From contig NZ_CP104011.1 in the NCBI RefSeq assembly GCF_025133575.1, positions 1,674,001 to 1,738,000 on the forward strand: a DNA stretch of 64,000 nt, in the 5' to 3' direction. The number at the start of each line of letters is the position of its first letter. The stretch's first letter is position 1. Shown piece after piece: positions 44,581 to 51,480 of this stretch. Below the pieces are notes generated by a model. The model ran no database searches. It had not been told where the DNA came from and worked only from the letters and a program-made list of their open reading frames with translations. Source of the stretch: Pseudomonas sp. GCEP-101 (GTDB lineage Bacteria > Pseudomonadota > Gammaproteobacteria > Pseudomonadales > Pseudomonadaceae). Both the position numbers and the translations under genes were made by a program.

Positions 44581-45981
44581 ATGTCCCACATCCCGTTTTC
44601 CCCCGAACTGCTCTGCCCCGCCGGCTCGCTGAAAAGCCTGCGCCACGCCTTCGCCTACGGCGCCGAAGCCGTCTACGCCGGCCAGCCGCGCTACAGCCTG
44701 CGGGTGCGCAACAACGAATTCGACCACGCCAACCTCGCCACCGGCATCCAGGAGGCGCACGCCCTGGGCAAACGCCTGTACGTGGTGGTCAACATCGCGC
44801 CGCACAACGCCAAGCTGAAAACCTTCCTGCAGGATGTCGAGTCGGTGATCGCCCTCGGCCCGGATGCGCTGATCATGTCTGATCCCGGCCTGATCATGCT
44901 GGTTCGCCAGCATTTCCCCGACGTCGATATCCACCTCTCGGTGCAGGCCAACGCGGTGAACTGGGCCAGCGTGGAGTTCTGGCGCCAGCAGGGGCTCAAG
45001 CGGGTGATCCTGTCCCGCGAGCTGTCGCTCGATGAGATTGGCGAGATTCGCGAGCGCGTACCGGGCATGGAGCTGGAAGTCTTCGTCCACGGCGCGCTGT
45101 GCATGGCCTATTCCGGGCGCTGCCTTCTGTCGGGCTACATCAATCGCCGCGACCCCAACCAGGGCACCTGCACCAACGCCTGTCGTTGGGAATACCAGAC
45201 CCACGCCGCCCATGAGGACGAACTGGGGCACGCGGTGCGCAACGTCGAACCCACCCTGGGCATCGGCGCGCCGACGAAGGAAATCGTCCTGCTCGAAGAA
45301 GGCAACCGCCCCGGCGAGCTGATGGAGGCGTTCGAGGACGAGCACGGCACCTACATCATGAACTCCAAGGACCTGCGCGCCATCCAGCACGTGCAGCGTT
45401 TAACGCAGATGGGCGTGCATTCGCTGAAGATCGAGGGCCGGACCAAGTCCCACTACTACGTCGCGCGCACCGCCCAGGCCTACCGCCAGGCTATCGACGA
45501 CGCGGTCGCCGGGCGCGCCTTCGACCGCAGCCTGATGGACACCCTGGAGTCCCTCGCCCACCGCGGCTACACCGAAGGCTTCCTGCGCCGCCACGTGCAC
45601 GACGAGTACCAGAACTACCAGTACGGACACTCGCTGTCCGAGCGCCAGCAGTTCGTCGGCGAATTCACCGGCGAGCGCCGCCACGGCCTGGCCGAGGTGC
45701 GGGTGAAGAACCGCTTCGAGGTGGGCGACAGCGTCGAGCTGATGACCCCGGCGGGCAACCGCACCTTCCGCCTGCAGGCGCTGGAGAACCACCGCGGCGA
45801 AGCCATCGGCGTTGCGCCCGGCGATGGGCATGTGGTCTACCTGCCGCTGCCCGAGGAACTGGACCTGCAATACGCCCTGCTGATGCGCAACCTGAAGGGC
45901 GGGACCACGCGGGATGCGCGGGAGGCAGCGGCAGCCGGCGGTTGCGGAGGCGGTTGCGGCAAGGGCGGGTGTGGCGGCTGA
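44581..45981 (+). CDS. trhP: tRNA 5-hydroxyuridine modification protein TrhP (peptidase U32 family, YegQ)
   Basis: A 466-residue U32-family protein closely resembling E. coli YegQ/TrhP, which is needed for prephenate-dependent hydroxylation of U34 in certain tRNAs. Conserved blocks are ELLCPAGSLKSLRHAFAYGA, DALIMSDPGLIMLVRQHFPD, FVHGALCMAYSGRCLLSGYI, DPNQGTCTNACRWEYQ (cysteines likely bind an Fe-S cluster) and MGVHSLKIEGRTKSHYYVAR. The body ends where YegQ ends, but a tail AAAAGGCGGGCGKGGCGG with three cysteines is added. It lies alone, with repeats on both sides. Confidence 0.93.
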   Translation: MSHIPFSPELLCPAGSLKSLRHAFAYGAEAVYAGQPRYSLRVRNNEFDHANLATGIQEAHALGKRLYVVVNIAPHNAKLKTFLQDVESVIALGPDALIMSDPGLIMLVRQHFPDVDIHLSVQANAVNWASVEFWRQQGLKRVILSRELSLDEIGEIRERVPGMELEVFVHGALCMAYSGRCLLSGYINRRDPNQGTCTNACRWEYQTHAAHEDELGHAVRNVEPTLGIGAPTKEIVLLEEGNRPGELMEAFEDEHGTYIMNSKDLRAIQHVQRLTQMGVHSLKIEGRTKSHYYVARTAQAYRQAIDDAVAGRAFDRSLMDTLESLAHRGYTEGFLRRHVHDEYQNYQYGHSLSERQQFVGEFTGERRHGLAEVRVKNRFEVGDSVELMTPAGNRTFRLQALENHRGEAIGVAPGDGHVVYLPLPEELDLQYALLMRNLKGGTTRDAREAAAAGGCGGGCGKGGCGG

Positions 45982-46285
45982 GTCCTCTGCAGGCGGAAAG
46001 CTATCGCGGACGGAGTCCGCTCCTACCTGAAGTATCGCGCTAGGACATGCCCTCTCCCCCGCCCGCTCCCTGAAGGGAGAGGGAGTCGTCCAACGCCGTC
46101 GGCCAACTCGGTGCTTCGCTTGATGCCGATCAGTCCCCTCTCCCTTCGGAGCGGGGCGCGTAGCCAGGGTTAGGGAGAGGGAAATACACGCACGGATTTT
46201 CAGATGAAGACAGTGCTCCTACCCGACGTTCAACTCCGCGCAGGAGCGGACTCCGTCCGCGATCGGCCCGCCATCCGCTGCGAAC
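45982..46285. other. Repeat-filled gap after trhP
   Basis: 304 bp with nothing gene-like. A REP variant pair encloses CCCTCTCCC element copy 10, mirroring the arrangement at 4928-5166. Confidence 0.8.
46004..46262. repeat. REP variant pair (centre GGACTCCGTCC) enclosing CCCTCTCCC element copy 10
   Basis: REP-type arms at 46004-46026 and 46240-46262. Inside are CCCTCTCCC arms at 46050-46083 and 46135-46181; the second carries extra bases (GAGCGGGGCGCGTAGCC). Confidence 0.82.
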
Positions 46286-46993
46286 TCACGGGTTCTGCAA
46301 GAACACCACATACCCCCGGAACCACCGGCTCTTCGCCAGGTAGTCCGGCGCCTGCCACTGGCCGTACTGCGCCAGCCCGATGCGAAACGGCAGCTGCAGC
46401 CGCGCCACCCGCGGCAGGTAGGCCTGGTAGTTGGGGATGGTCTGGCGTCCCTGGTAGGTCTGCACCACCACCTCGTCCACCACGCCGGCCAGGCGATTGA
46501 GGGTCTCGGGCGCGGCGTTGCTGCCCCAGTCCATCAGCCCGGTGATGCTCAGCTTGCAGCCCTCGGGCAGGCGCGTACGCAAGTCCTGGAGGAAGTCGAC
46601 GTACTCGTCCAGGTAGCGCGTGCGTGCATCGAAGTCGATCTGCACGCCCACCACCGGATTGCCGGCGGCGCGCCAGCGGCGCAGCTGGGACAGCAGCGTG
46701 CGGTAGATGTCCTCGTTCCAGCGCAGGGTATGGGCACGGTAGACCACCCACACCTCGCCCTGCTTCAGGCGCGGAATGGCGATGCCCTGGGCGATCAGCC
46801 GGGCGCGGCCATCGCGGTAGCGCGGCGCGCTGACCTGCCCCTGCAGCACGTACAGGGTGCGGGCCTGGGCCAGTACCGGCTGGGGCGACACCCCGCTCCA
46901 CAGCCAGAAGGCGTCGTGCTCCGCGGCGTCCACGCCGCCCGCCGTGGCGTTGCCTGCGAGCAACGCCAGCACCAGGGCCACGACGCGCCGCAC
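46286..46993 (-). CDS. Exported DUF3142-type protein
   Basis: A 235-residue protein. GTG at 46993 opens a signal peptide (VRRVVALVLALLAGNATAGG) five bases after the upstream gene's stop, with GGTAAG as a plausible ribosome-binding site; translation is probably coupled. The mature part looks like a TIM-barrel glycosidase-like fold: VVGVQIDFDARTRYLDEYVD, KLSITGLMDWGS, VVDEVVVQTYQGRQTI and FRIGLAQYGQW. This pattern fits DUF3142. Substrate and activity are unknown. It forms a two-gene unit with the large lipoprotein gene upstream. Confidence 0.72.
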   Translation of the reverse strand: MRRVVALVLALLAGNATAGGVDAAEHDAFWLWSGVSPQPVLAQARTLYVLQGQVSAPRYRDGRARLIAQGIAIPRLKQGEVWVVYRAHTLRWNEDIYRTLLSQLRRWRAAGNPVVGVQIDFDARTRYLDEYVDFLQDLRTRLPEGCKLSITGLMDWGSNAAPETLNRLAGVVDEVVVQTYQGRQTIPNYQAYLPRVARLQLPFRIGLAQYGQWQAPDYLAKSRWFRGYVVFLQNP

Positions 46994-46998
46994 GGGGC

Positions 46999-49176
46999 TT
47001 ACCAGTAGTACTTCAGCGATTTCGCCCAGGGCGTGGCGGCGTACTGGCCCTTGAGGGTGCGGAACCACTGCTTGCGCTGCGACGGCGCGATGTCCTGGCT
47101 GCCGCAGCCGTTGTAACCGCTGGGCGCGAAGCAGTTGATGGCGCGGAACAACGCATAGGCGCGATCCTCTTCCACCGCCTGCTTGTCGGCGATGACCTTG
47201 AGGTACCCGTCCATGCGTGAGTATGGCGTGCCGGGGAACAGCGATTCGCCGCCGCCCAGCTCGCGCTCGCTGGGCTGGGTGTCGAGCGGGAAGCCGTCCA
47301 GGCCGTTGCGCAGGATGAACTCGCCCAGGCAGTTCAGCGCCTTGGGCGGCGGCGGGCTCTGCAGCAGGTCGCGGGCGACGTCGACGATGGCCGGGCATTC
47401 GTAGCCGGTGTCGTTCTTGCCGCCGGGCCACTGGAACAGCGACAGCGGCATGCTGCCGTAGAGGTAGCCGATGCTGGCGCCCAGCGGCTTGCCGCTGCCG
47501 TCGGTGGGCAGCAGCGCGAGATCGTCGATGTACGCCTGGTACTGGCCGTGCAGCAGGTCCTTGTAGAGCAGGGCGAACAGCGCGGTATCGCGCTCCTCCA
47601 CCGAGACGCCGGTGGACTTCGCCTGCTGGCGCAGCAGGTCGGGGCCGGCGACATGGCGCAGGAGAATCTCGCGGATGATCGGCGTGTGCACGGGCGATCC
47701 TTCGGCGAAGACCTTCACCAGCCGGTCGCTGCGCTCGTAGTTGAAGGCCAGCGCTAGCTCCAGCTGCTCGCGCTGCAAGGGCTGCTCGGCCAGCGGCAGC
47801 AGCCGCAGCCAGAGCTTCTCGGCGGCAATCCAGTCGTTGCTCGCTTCCAGGGCGAAACCGCGCAGGGTCTGCTGGCTGAAGGCGAGGTAGTCGAGTTTCG
47901 CCGGCAGCTCCTCCGGCAGGGACTTCAGCGCCTGGGCGGGTTGCTCCTCGACGTACAGCTGGTACGCCGCCGTCAGGTAATCGTGCAGGCCGGGTATCTT
48001 GGCGAAGAGGTCCTTCTGCGCCGCCAGGCCGGCGGCGTCGAGGGCGCGGGGCTCGTTGGGCTCGTGGTGACGCATCTGCATCAGGTCGAGCACCGCCAGC
48101 AGGCGCGCGTCGCGCACGTCGGCCGGGTGCGCGGTGACCAGCAGCTTGTTGTCGACTTCCTGCACCAGTTGGGCAAGATCGTCGGCGTCCTCGCGGGCGA
48201 ACAGTTCGGCGTACTCGCCCGCCAGCCGGCCTTCGTCGCTCATCAGCCAGTAGACGCGGCGCGTCAGGCCCTTGGCCGACGCGCTGTAGCGGCCCTGGGC
48301 ATAGGCCTTGAGGTAGTCGCCCAGGGCGGTTTCCGCCTGGGCGAGGATCTTCTTGTCGACCTTGCGCAGGTCCGGGTAGCCCATCTCGTCGAAGGCATTC
48401 TGCTGCGCCTGGTTGAGCAGGGCGCGGGCGACCATGTAGCGCGACGTTTCCTTGAGCCAGGCCTGGTCGCTGTCCTGCAGGGCGCGGAAGGACTTCAGCG
48501 CGTCGGCGAAGCGACCGCTGTAGAAGTCCGCGGCGCCCTTGAGGTAGGTGCGATAGGCCAAGGCCTGCGCGCTCTGCAGGTCCGCCGGCAGCAGCACGCT
48601 GAGCTGGGTTTCGTCCCACTGGCAGGCGCCCAGCAGGGTCAGCCGTGCGCGGGCCAGGCCCTGGCGTTCGCCGGCGGGCAGGCTGTCGGCCAGCAGCAGC
48701 TGGCTGAGGAAGTCCTGGGCGGTGGCCGGGTTGTTGCTGCGGCAGCGGCTGCCTTCGCCGCTGGCGAAGCTGTCGGCGGACGACGGCACGGCATCCGCCG
48801 GCAGGCCGATGCGCGTGGCGAGATCGGCCAGCGGGGCGGCGCTCGAAGGGCCGGCGCTGTCGCCCGCATCACCCGGCGCTGCGCCATCGAGCCAGCGCGC
48901 CAGGGGGAACGGCACCTGGCCGTAGCCCAGTTGCTGTTCGTCGTCGCTCAGCGCGCGGTTGGGGATGCTGGCCTGGCCGGCGTCGGCCAGCAGCAGCTGC
49001 AGGTTGACCCGGCTGTCGTTGCCGGGGCTGAGGAACGGCAGGCTGTTGCACACATCCAGCGTGTCGCGCTTGAGGTTCCAGCTCGGGTAGCAGGAGTCGT
49101 CGCTGCTCGCGCGCGCTTCCTGCACGCCGAGGCAACCGGTGATCAGAGCCAGCAGGGTCAGACCGTACAGACGCAT
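46999..49176 (-). CDS. Large putative lipoprotein of unknown function
   Basis: A 725-residue exported protein. MRLYGLTLLALITGCLGVQE has a lipobox-like ITGC (Cys15), so it is probably lipid-anchored. Much of the chain is Ala/Leu-rich helix pairs (AYRTYLKGAADFYSGRFADA, RYMVARALLNQAQQNAFDEM) resembling TPR or Sel1-like solenoids, and some annotations compare such proteins with outer-membrane assembly lipoproteins. Cysteine pairs occur near both ends (DDSCYPSWNL, DVCNSL; INCFAPSGYNGCG). Co-transcribed with the DUF3142 gene, it may help process or sense envelope polysaccharide. Function is unknown. Confidence 0.7.
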   Translation of the reverse strand: MRLYGLTLLALITGCLGVQEARASSDDSCYPSWNLKRDTLDVCNSLPFLSPGNDSRVNLQLLLADAGQASIPNRALSDDEQQLGYGQVPFPLARWLDGAAPGDAGDSAGPSSAAPLADLATRIGLPADAVPSSADSFASGEGSRCRSNNPATAQDFLSQLLLADSLPAGERQGLARARLTLLGACQWDETQLSVLLPADLQSAQALAYRTYLKGAADFYSGRFADALKSFRALQDSDQAWLKETSRYMVARALLNQAQQNAFDEMGYPDLRKVDKKILAQAETALGDYLKAYAQGRYSASAKGLTRRVYWLMSDEGRLAGEYAELFAREDADDLAQLVQEVDNKLLVTAHPADVRDARLLAVLDLMQMRHHEPNEPRALDAAGLAAQKDLFAKIPGLHDYLTAAYQLYVEEQPAQALKSLPEELPAKLDYLAFSQQTLRGFALEASNDWIAAEKLWLRLLPLAEQPLQREQLELALAFNYERSDRLVKVFAEGSPVHTPIIREILLRHVAGPDLLRQQAKSTGVSVEERDTALFALLYKDLLHGQYQAYIDDLALLPTDGSGKPLGASIGYLYGSMPLSLFQWPGGKNDTGYECPAIVDVARDLLQSPPPPKALNCLGEFILRNGLDGFPLDTQPSERELGGGESLFPGTPYSRMDGYLKVIADKQAVEEDRAYALFRAINCFAPSGYNGCGSQDIAPSQRKQWFRTLKGQYAATPWAKSLKYYW

Positions 49177-49418
49177 GAATGATCCTTGTCCTTTGGAGCC
49201 CGCACGCCGGGCCGGAAATCAAAGCAGGAAGAATCTTACCTCGCCGCGCCCGGTCTTGCCCGCTTGCATGGGCACAAGACTGTAAACGCGATCTACCGCA
49301 CAGCAGAGCCTGCGACACGTTGTCCAGCTGAAAGCTTCTTTGTTTTGGCTCAAGGAAGGCATTTGCCTACCGGGTATCTCCTTGCCTGACGACAGTTCGT
49401 CGAAAACGGAGAGTTACC
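49177..49418. promoter_or_regulatory. Divergent region with nirK promoter
   Basis: A 242-bp gap between the large lipoprotein gene and nirK. The only clear regulatory element seen is the ANR/DNR-like box at 49340-49353. Confidence 0.6.
49340..49353 (+). promoter_or_regulatory. Candidate ANR/DNR (FNR-type) box upstream of nirK
   Basis: TTGTT-TTGG-CTCAA matches the FNR-type consensus TTGAT-N4-ATCAA at eight of ten positions. Its centre is about 41.5 bases before a plausible transcription start near 49388, with TATCTC (49375-49380) as a -10 candidate. This geometry is that of a class II activator site. Confidence 0.6.
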
Positions 49419-50573
49419 ATGCTTGATCAGGAAGAGATTTCGCTGTCCCGCCGCACCCTGCTGGCCGGCGCCGTGGTCCTGGGCGTCAGCGGCAGCCTGC
49501 TCACCAGCGGCAGGACGATGGCGGACGACGCAAAGGCAGCGCCGCAGAACGCGGGGCCCGCCGCGGACCTGTCGAAGCTGGAGCATGTGCAGGTCGAGCT
49601 GGTCGCGCCGCCCTTCGTGCATGCCCACGAGCAGCGCGCCACGGGCCAGCCCAGGGTCGTGCAGTTCCGCATGGTGATCCAGGAGAAGACGCTGGTCATC
49701 GACGGCGAAGGTACGCAGATCCACGCCATGACCTTCAACGGCTCGGTGCCCGGCCCGCTGATGGTGGTGCACCAGGACGACTACCTGGAACTCACCCTGG
49801 TCAACCCGGCGAGCAACACCCTCACCCACAACATCGACTTCCACGCCTCCACCGGCGCCCTGGGTGGCGGCGCGCTGACCCTCATCCAGCCCGGCGAGGA
49901 AGTGACGCTGCGCTTCAAGGCAACCCGCCCCGGCGTGTTCGTCTACCACTGCGCACCGGGCGGGGCGATGATCCCGTGGCACGTGGTGTCGGGCATGAAC
50001 GGGGCGATCATGGTGCTGCCACGCGATGGCCTGAAGGACCGCGACGGCAAGCCGCTCACCTACGACAAGGTGGTCTACATCGGCGAGCAGGACTACTACG
50101 TGCCGCGCGACAAGGACGGCAAGTACAAGCGCTACGCCACGCCGATAGAAAGCTACGGCGACACGCTGCAGCTCATGAAGGGGCTGGTCCCCAGCCACAT
50201 CGTGTTCAACGGCAAGGTCGGCGCGCTGACCGGCGAGAACGCGCTCAAGGCGAGCGTCGGCGAGACCCTGCTGATCGTCCATTCCCAGGCCAACCGCGAC
50301 ACCCGCCCCCACCTGATCGGCGGCCACGGCGACCATGTCTGGGCCACCGGCAAGTTCAACAACCCGCCGGAGCAGGACCTGGAAACCTGGTTCATCCCCG
50401 GCGGCGCGGCGGGTGCGGCGCTCTATACCTTCCGCCAGCCGGGCCTGTACACCTACCTCAACCACAACCTCATCGAGGCCGTGCTGCTGGGCGCCGCGGC
50501 GCACATCCAGGTCGAGGGCCAGTGGGACCACGACCTGATGAGCCAGGTCCAGCCGCCGACGGCGATCAAGTGA
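49419..50573 (+). CDS. nirK: Copper-containing nitrite reductase
   Basis: A 384-residue periplasmic enzyme reducing nitrite to nitric oxide. It has a twin-arginine signal ([14 protein letters not shown], residues 9-22). Type 1 copper ligands are His137 (THNIDFH), Cys178, His188 and Met193 ([18 protein letters not shown]). Type 2 ligands include His142 and His177 and the His in the [22 protein letters not shown] regions; the catalytic Asp is Asp140. The sequence closely resembles trimeric NirK of the Achromobacter/Alcaligenes type. GGAGAG precedes the ATG. nirV follows. P. aeruginosa uses the unrelated cytochrome cd1 NirS, so this pair looks like an insertion into an otherwise conserved block. 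Confidence 0.96.
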   Translation: MLDQEEISLSRRTLLAGAVVLGVSGSLLTSGRTMADDAKAAPQNAGPAADLSKLEHVQVELVAPPFVHAHEQRATGQPRVVQFRMVIQEKTLVIDGEGTQIHAMTFNGSVPGPLMVVHQDDYLELTLVNPASNTLTHNIDFHASTGALGGGALTLIQPGEEVTLRFKATRPGVFVYHCAPGGAMIPWHVVSGMNGAIMVLPRDGLKDRDGKPLTYDKVVYIGEQDYYVPRDKDGKYKRYATPIESYGDTLQLMKGLVPSHIVFNGKVGALTGENALKASVGETLLIVHSQANRDTRPHLIGGHGDHVWATGKFNNPPEQDLETWFIPGGAAGAALYTFRQPGLYTYLNHNLIEAVLLGAAAHIQVEGQWDHDLMSQVQPPTAIK

Positions 50574-50580
50574 GCCCCAC

Positions 50581-50603
50581 GGCCGGCCCGGAGTGGGTCG
50601 GCC
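50581..50603 (+). terminator. Hairpin between nirK and nirV
   Basis: GGCCGGCCC-GGAGT-GGGTCGGCC: 9-bp stem with one G-T pair, followed by ATTTCCTCCCC. It may partly terminate or stabilise nirK mRNA. Confidence 0.4.
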
Positions 50604-50632
50604 ATTTCCTCCCCCGACGGACTGGGCAGCAC

Positions 50633-51445
50633 ATGCGTACGACCCTGCTAATCGGCATTTGCGCCGCGCTGCTGCTGGGCGGGGCTTTGCTCTTCCTGCG
50701 GCCGCCCTACCAGCCAGAGCTTGCGCCGCCAACCGTACGGCTCGAACCCCGCGCGTTCGACTTCCGCCCGGCGGGCGACTACTGGCGGGCAACGCAGGCG
50801 GTGGATGCTCCGTCGCAGCGCGAATACCTCGCGCCGCGCTTCGAGGTGATGAAATTCCAGGTCAGCCAGGGCGAATACGCCCGCTGCGTGGCCGAGGGCG
50901 CCTGCCTGGCGCTGGACCACGGCGCCGCCAGCGACGACCTGCCGCGCACCGGCGCCAGCCTGCTGGATGCGCAGCGTTACGCCGACTGGCTGTCCCGCCG
51001 CACCGGCCAGCGCTGGCGCCTGCCCACCGACCGCGAATGGGCCTTCTTCGCCGGCTCGCGCTGGGCCGACGATGCCCTGCGCCTCGACGATGACGATGGC
51101 AGCAACCCCGCACGCCGCTGGCTGGCGCGCTATCGCCTGGAAGCGCAAACCCGCACCAGCGTCTCGGCGCTACCCTTGCCGCGCGGCAGCCACGGGCTGA
51201 ACGAATACGGGGTGGCGGACCTGGGCGGCAACGTCTGGGAGTGGACCCAAAGCTGCCACCAGCGGGTCAACCTGGATGCCCGGGCCGCCGCGACAGAACG
51301 CGCCGAGTATTGCTCGATCCGCATCGCCGAAGGCCGCCATCGCGCCGCGATCAACGATTTCGTTCGCGATGCCCGCGGCGGTGGCTGCAGCGCCGGGCAA
51401 CCGCCGGACAACCTCGGCTTCCGCCTGGTCCGGGACATGCCGTGA
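50633..51445 (+). CDS. nirV: NirV-type formylglycine-generating-enzyme-like protein
   Basis: A 270-residue protein with an N-terminal signal anchor (MRTTLLIGICAALLLGGALL) and an FGE-sulfatase (SUMF1-like) domain: FEVMKFQVSQGEYARCV, WRLPTDREWAFFAG and the core GLNEYGVADLGGNVWEWTQ (about 185-203), ending NLGFRLVRDMP. NirV commonly lies beside nirK in denitrifiers; its role is not settled, perhaps assembly of the reductase. It starts 59 bp after nirK on the same strand. ATG at 50633 is chosen because the anchor starts there. Confidence 0.88.
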   Translation: MRTTLLIGICAALLLGGALLFLRPPYQPELAPPTVRLEPRAFDFRPAGDYWRATQAVDAPSQREYLAPRFEVMKFQVSQGEYARCVAEGACLALDHGAASDDLPRTGASLLDAQRYADWLSRRTGQRWRLPTDREWAFFAGSRWADDALRLDDDDGSNPARRWLARYRLEAQTRTSVSALPLPRGSHGLNEYGVADLGGNVWEWTQSCHQRVNLDARAAATERAEYCSIRIAEGRHRAAINDFVRDARGGGCSAGQPPDNLGFRLVRDMP

Positions 51446-51480
51446 GCAACCGCCGGCGGCGCACTGGCCCTGTAGCCAAG

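Noticed and set aside
46286..48619. A 777-residue protein joining the DUF3142 protein to upstream sequence
   Set aside because: The upstream part is a shifted frame of the large lipoprotein gene; a signal peptide marks the real start at 46993.
50633..51445. Dedicated sulfatase maturase for the sulfatase at 56848
   Set aside because: It is directly behind nirK, carries a membrane anchor and fits NirV; a link to the sulfatase 6 kb away is unsupported.
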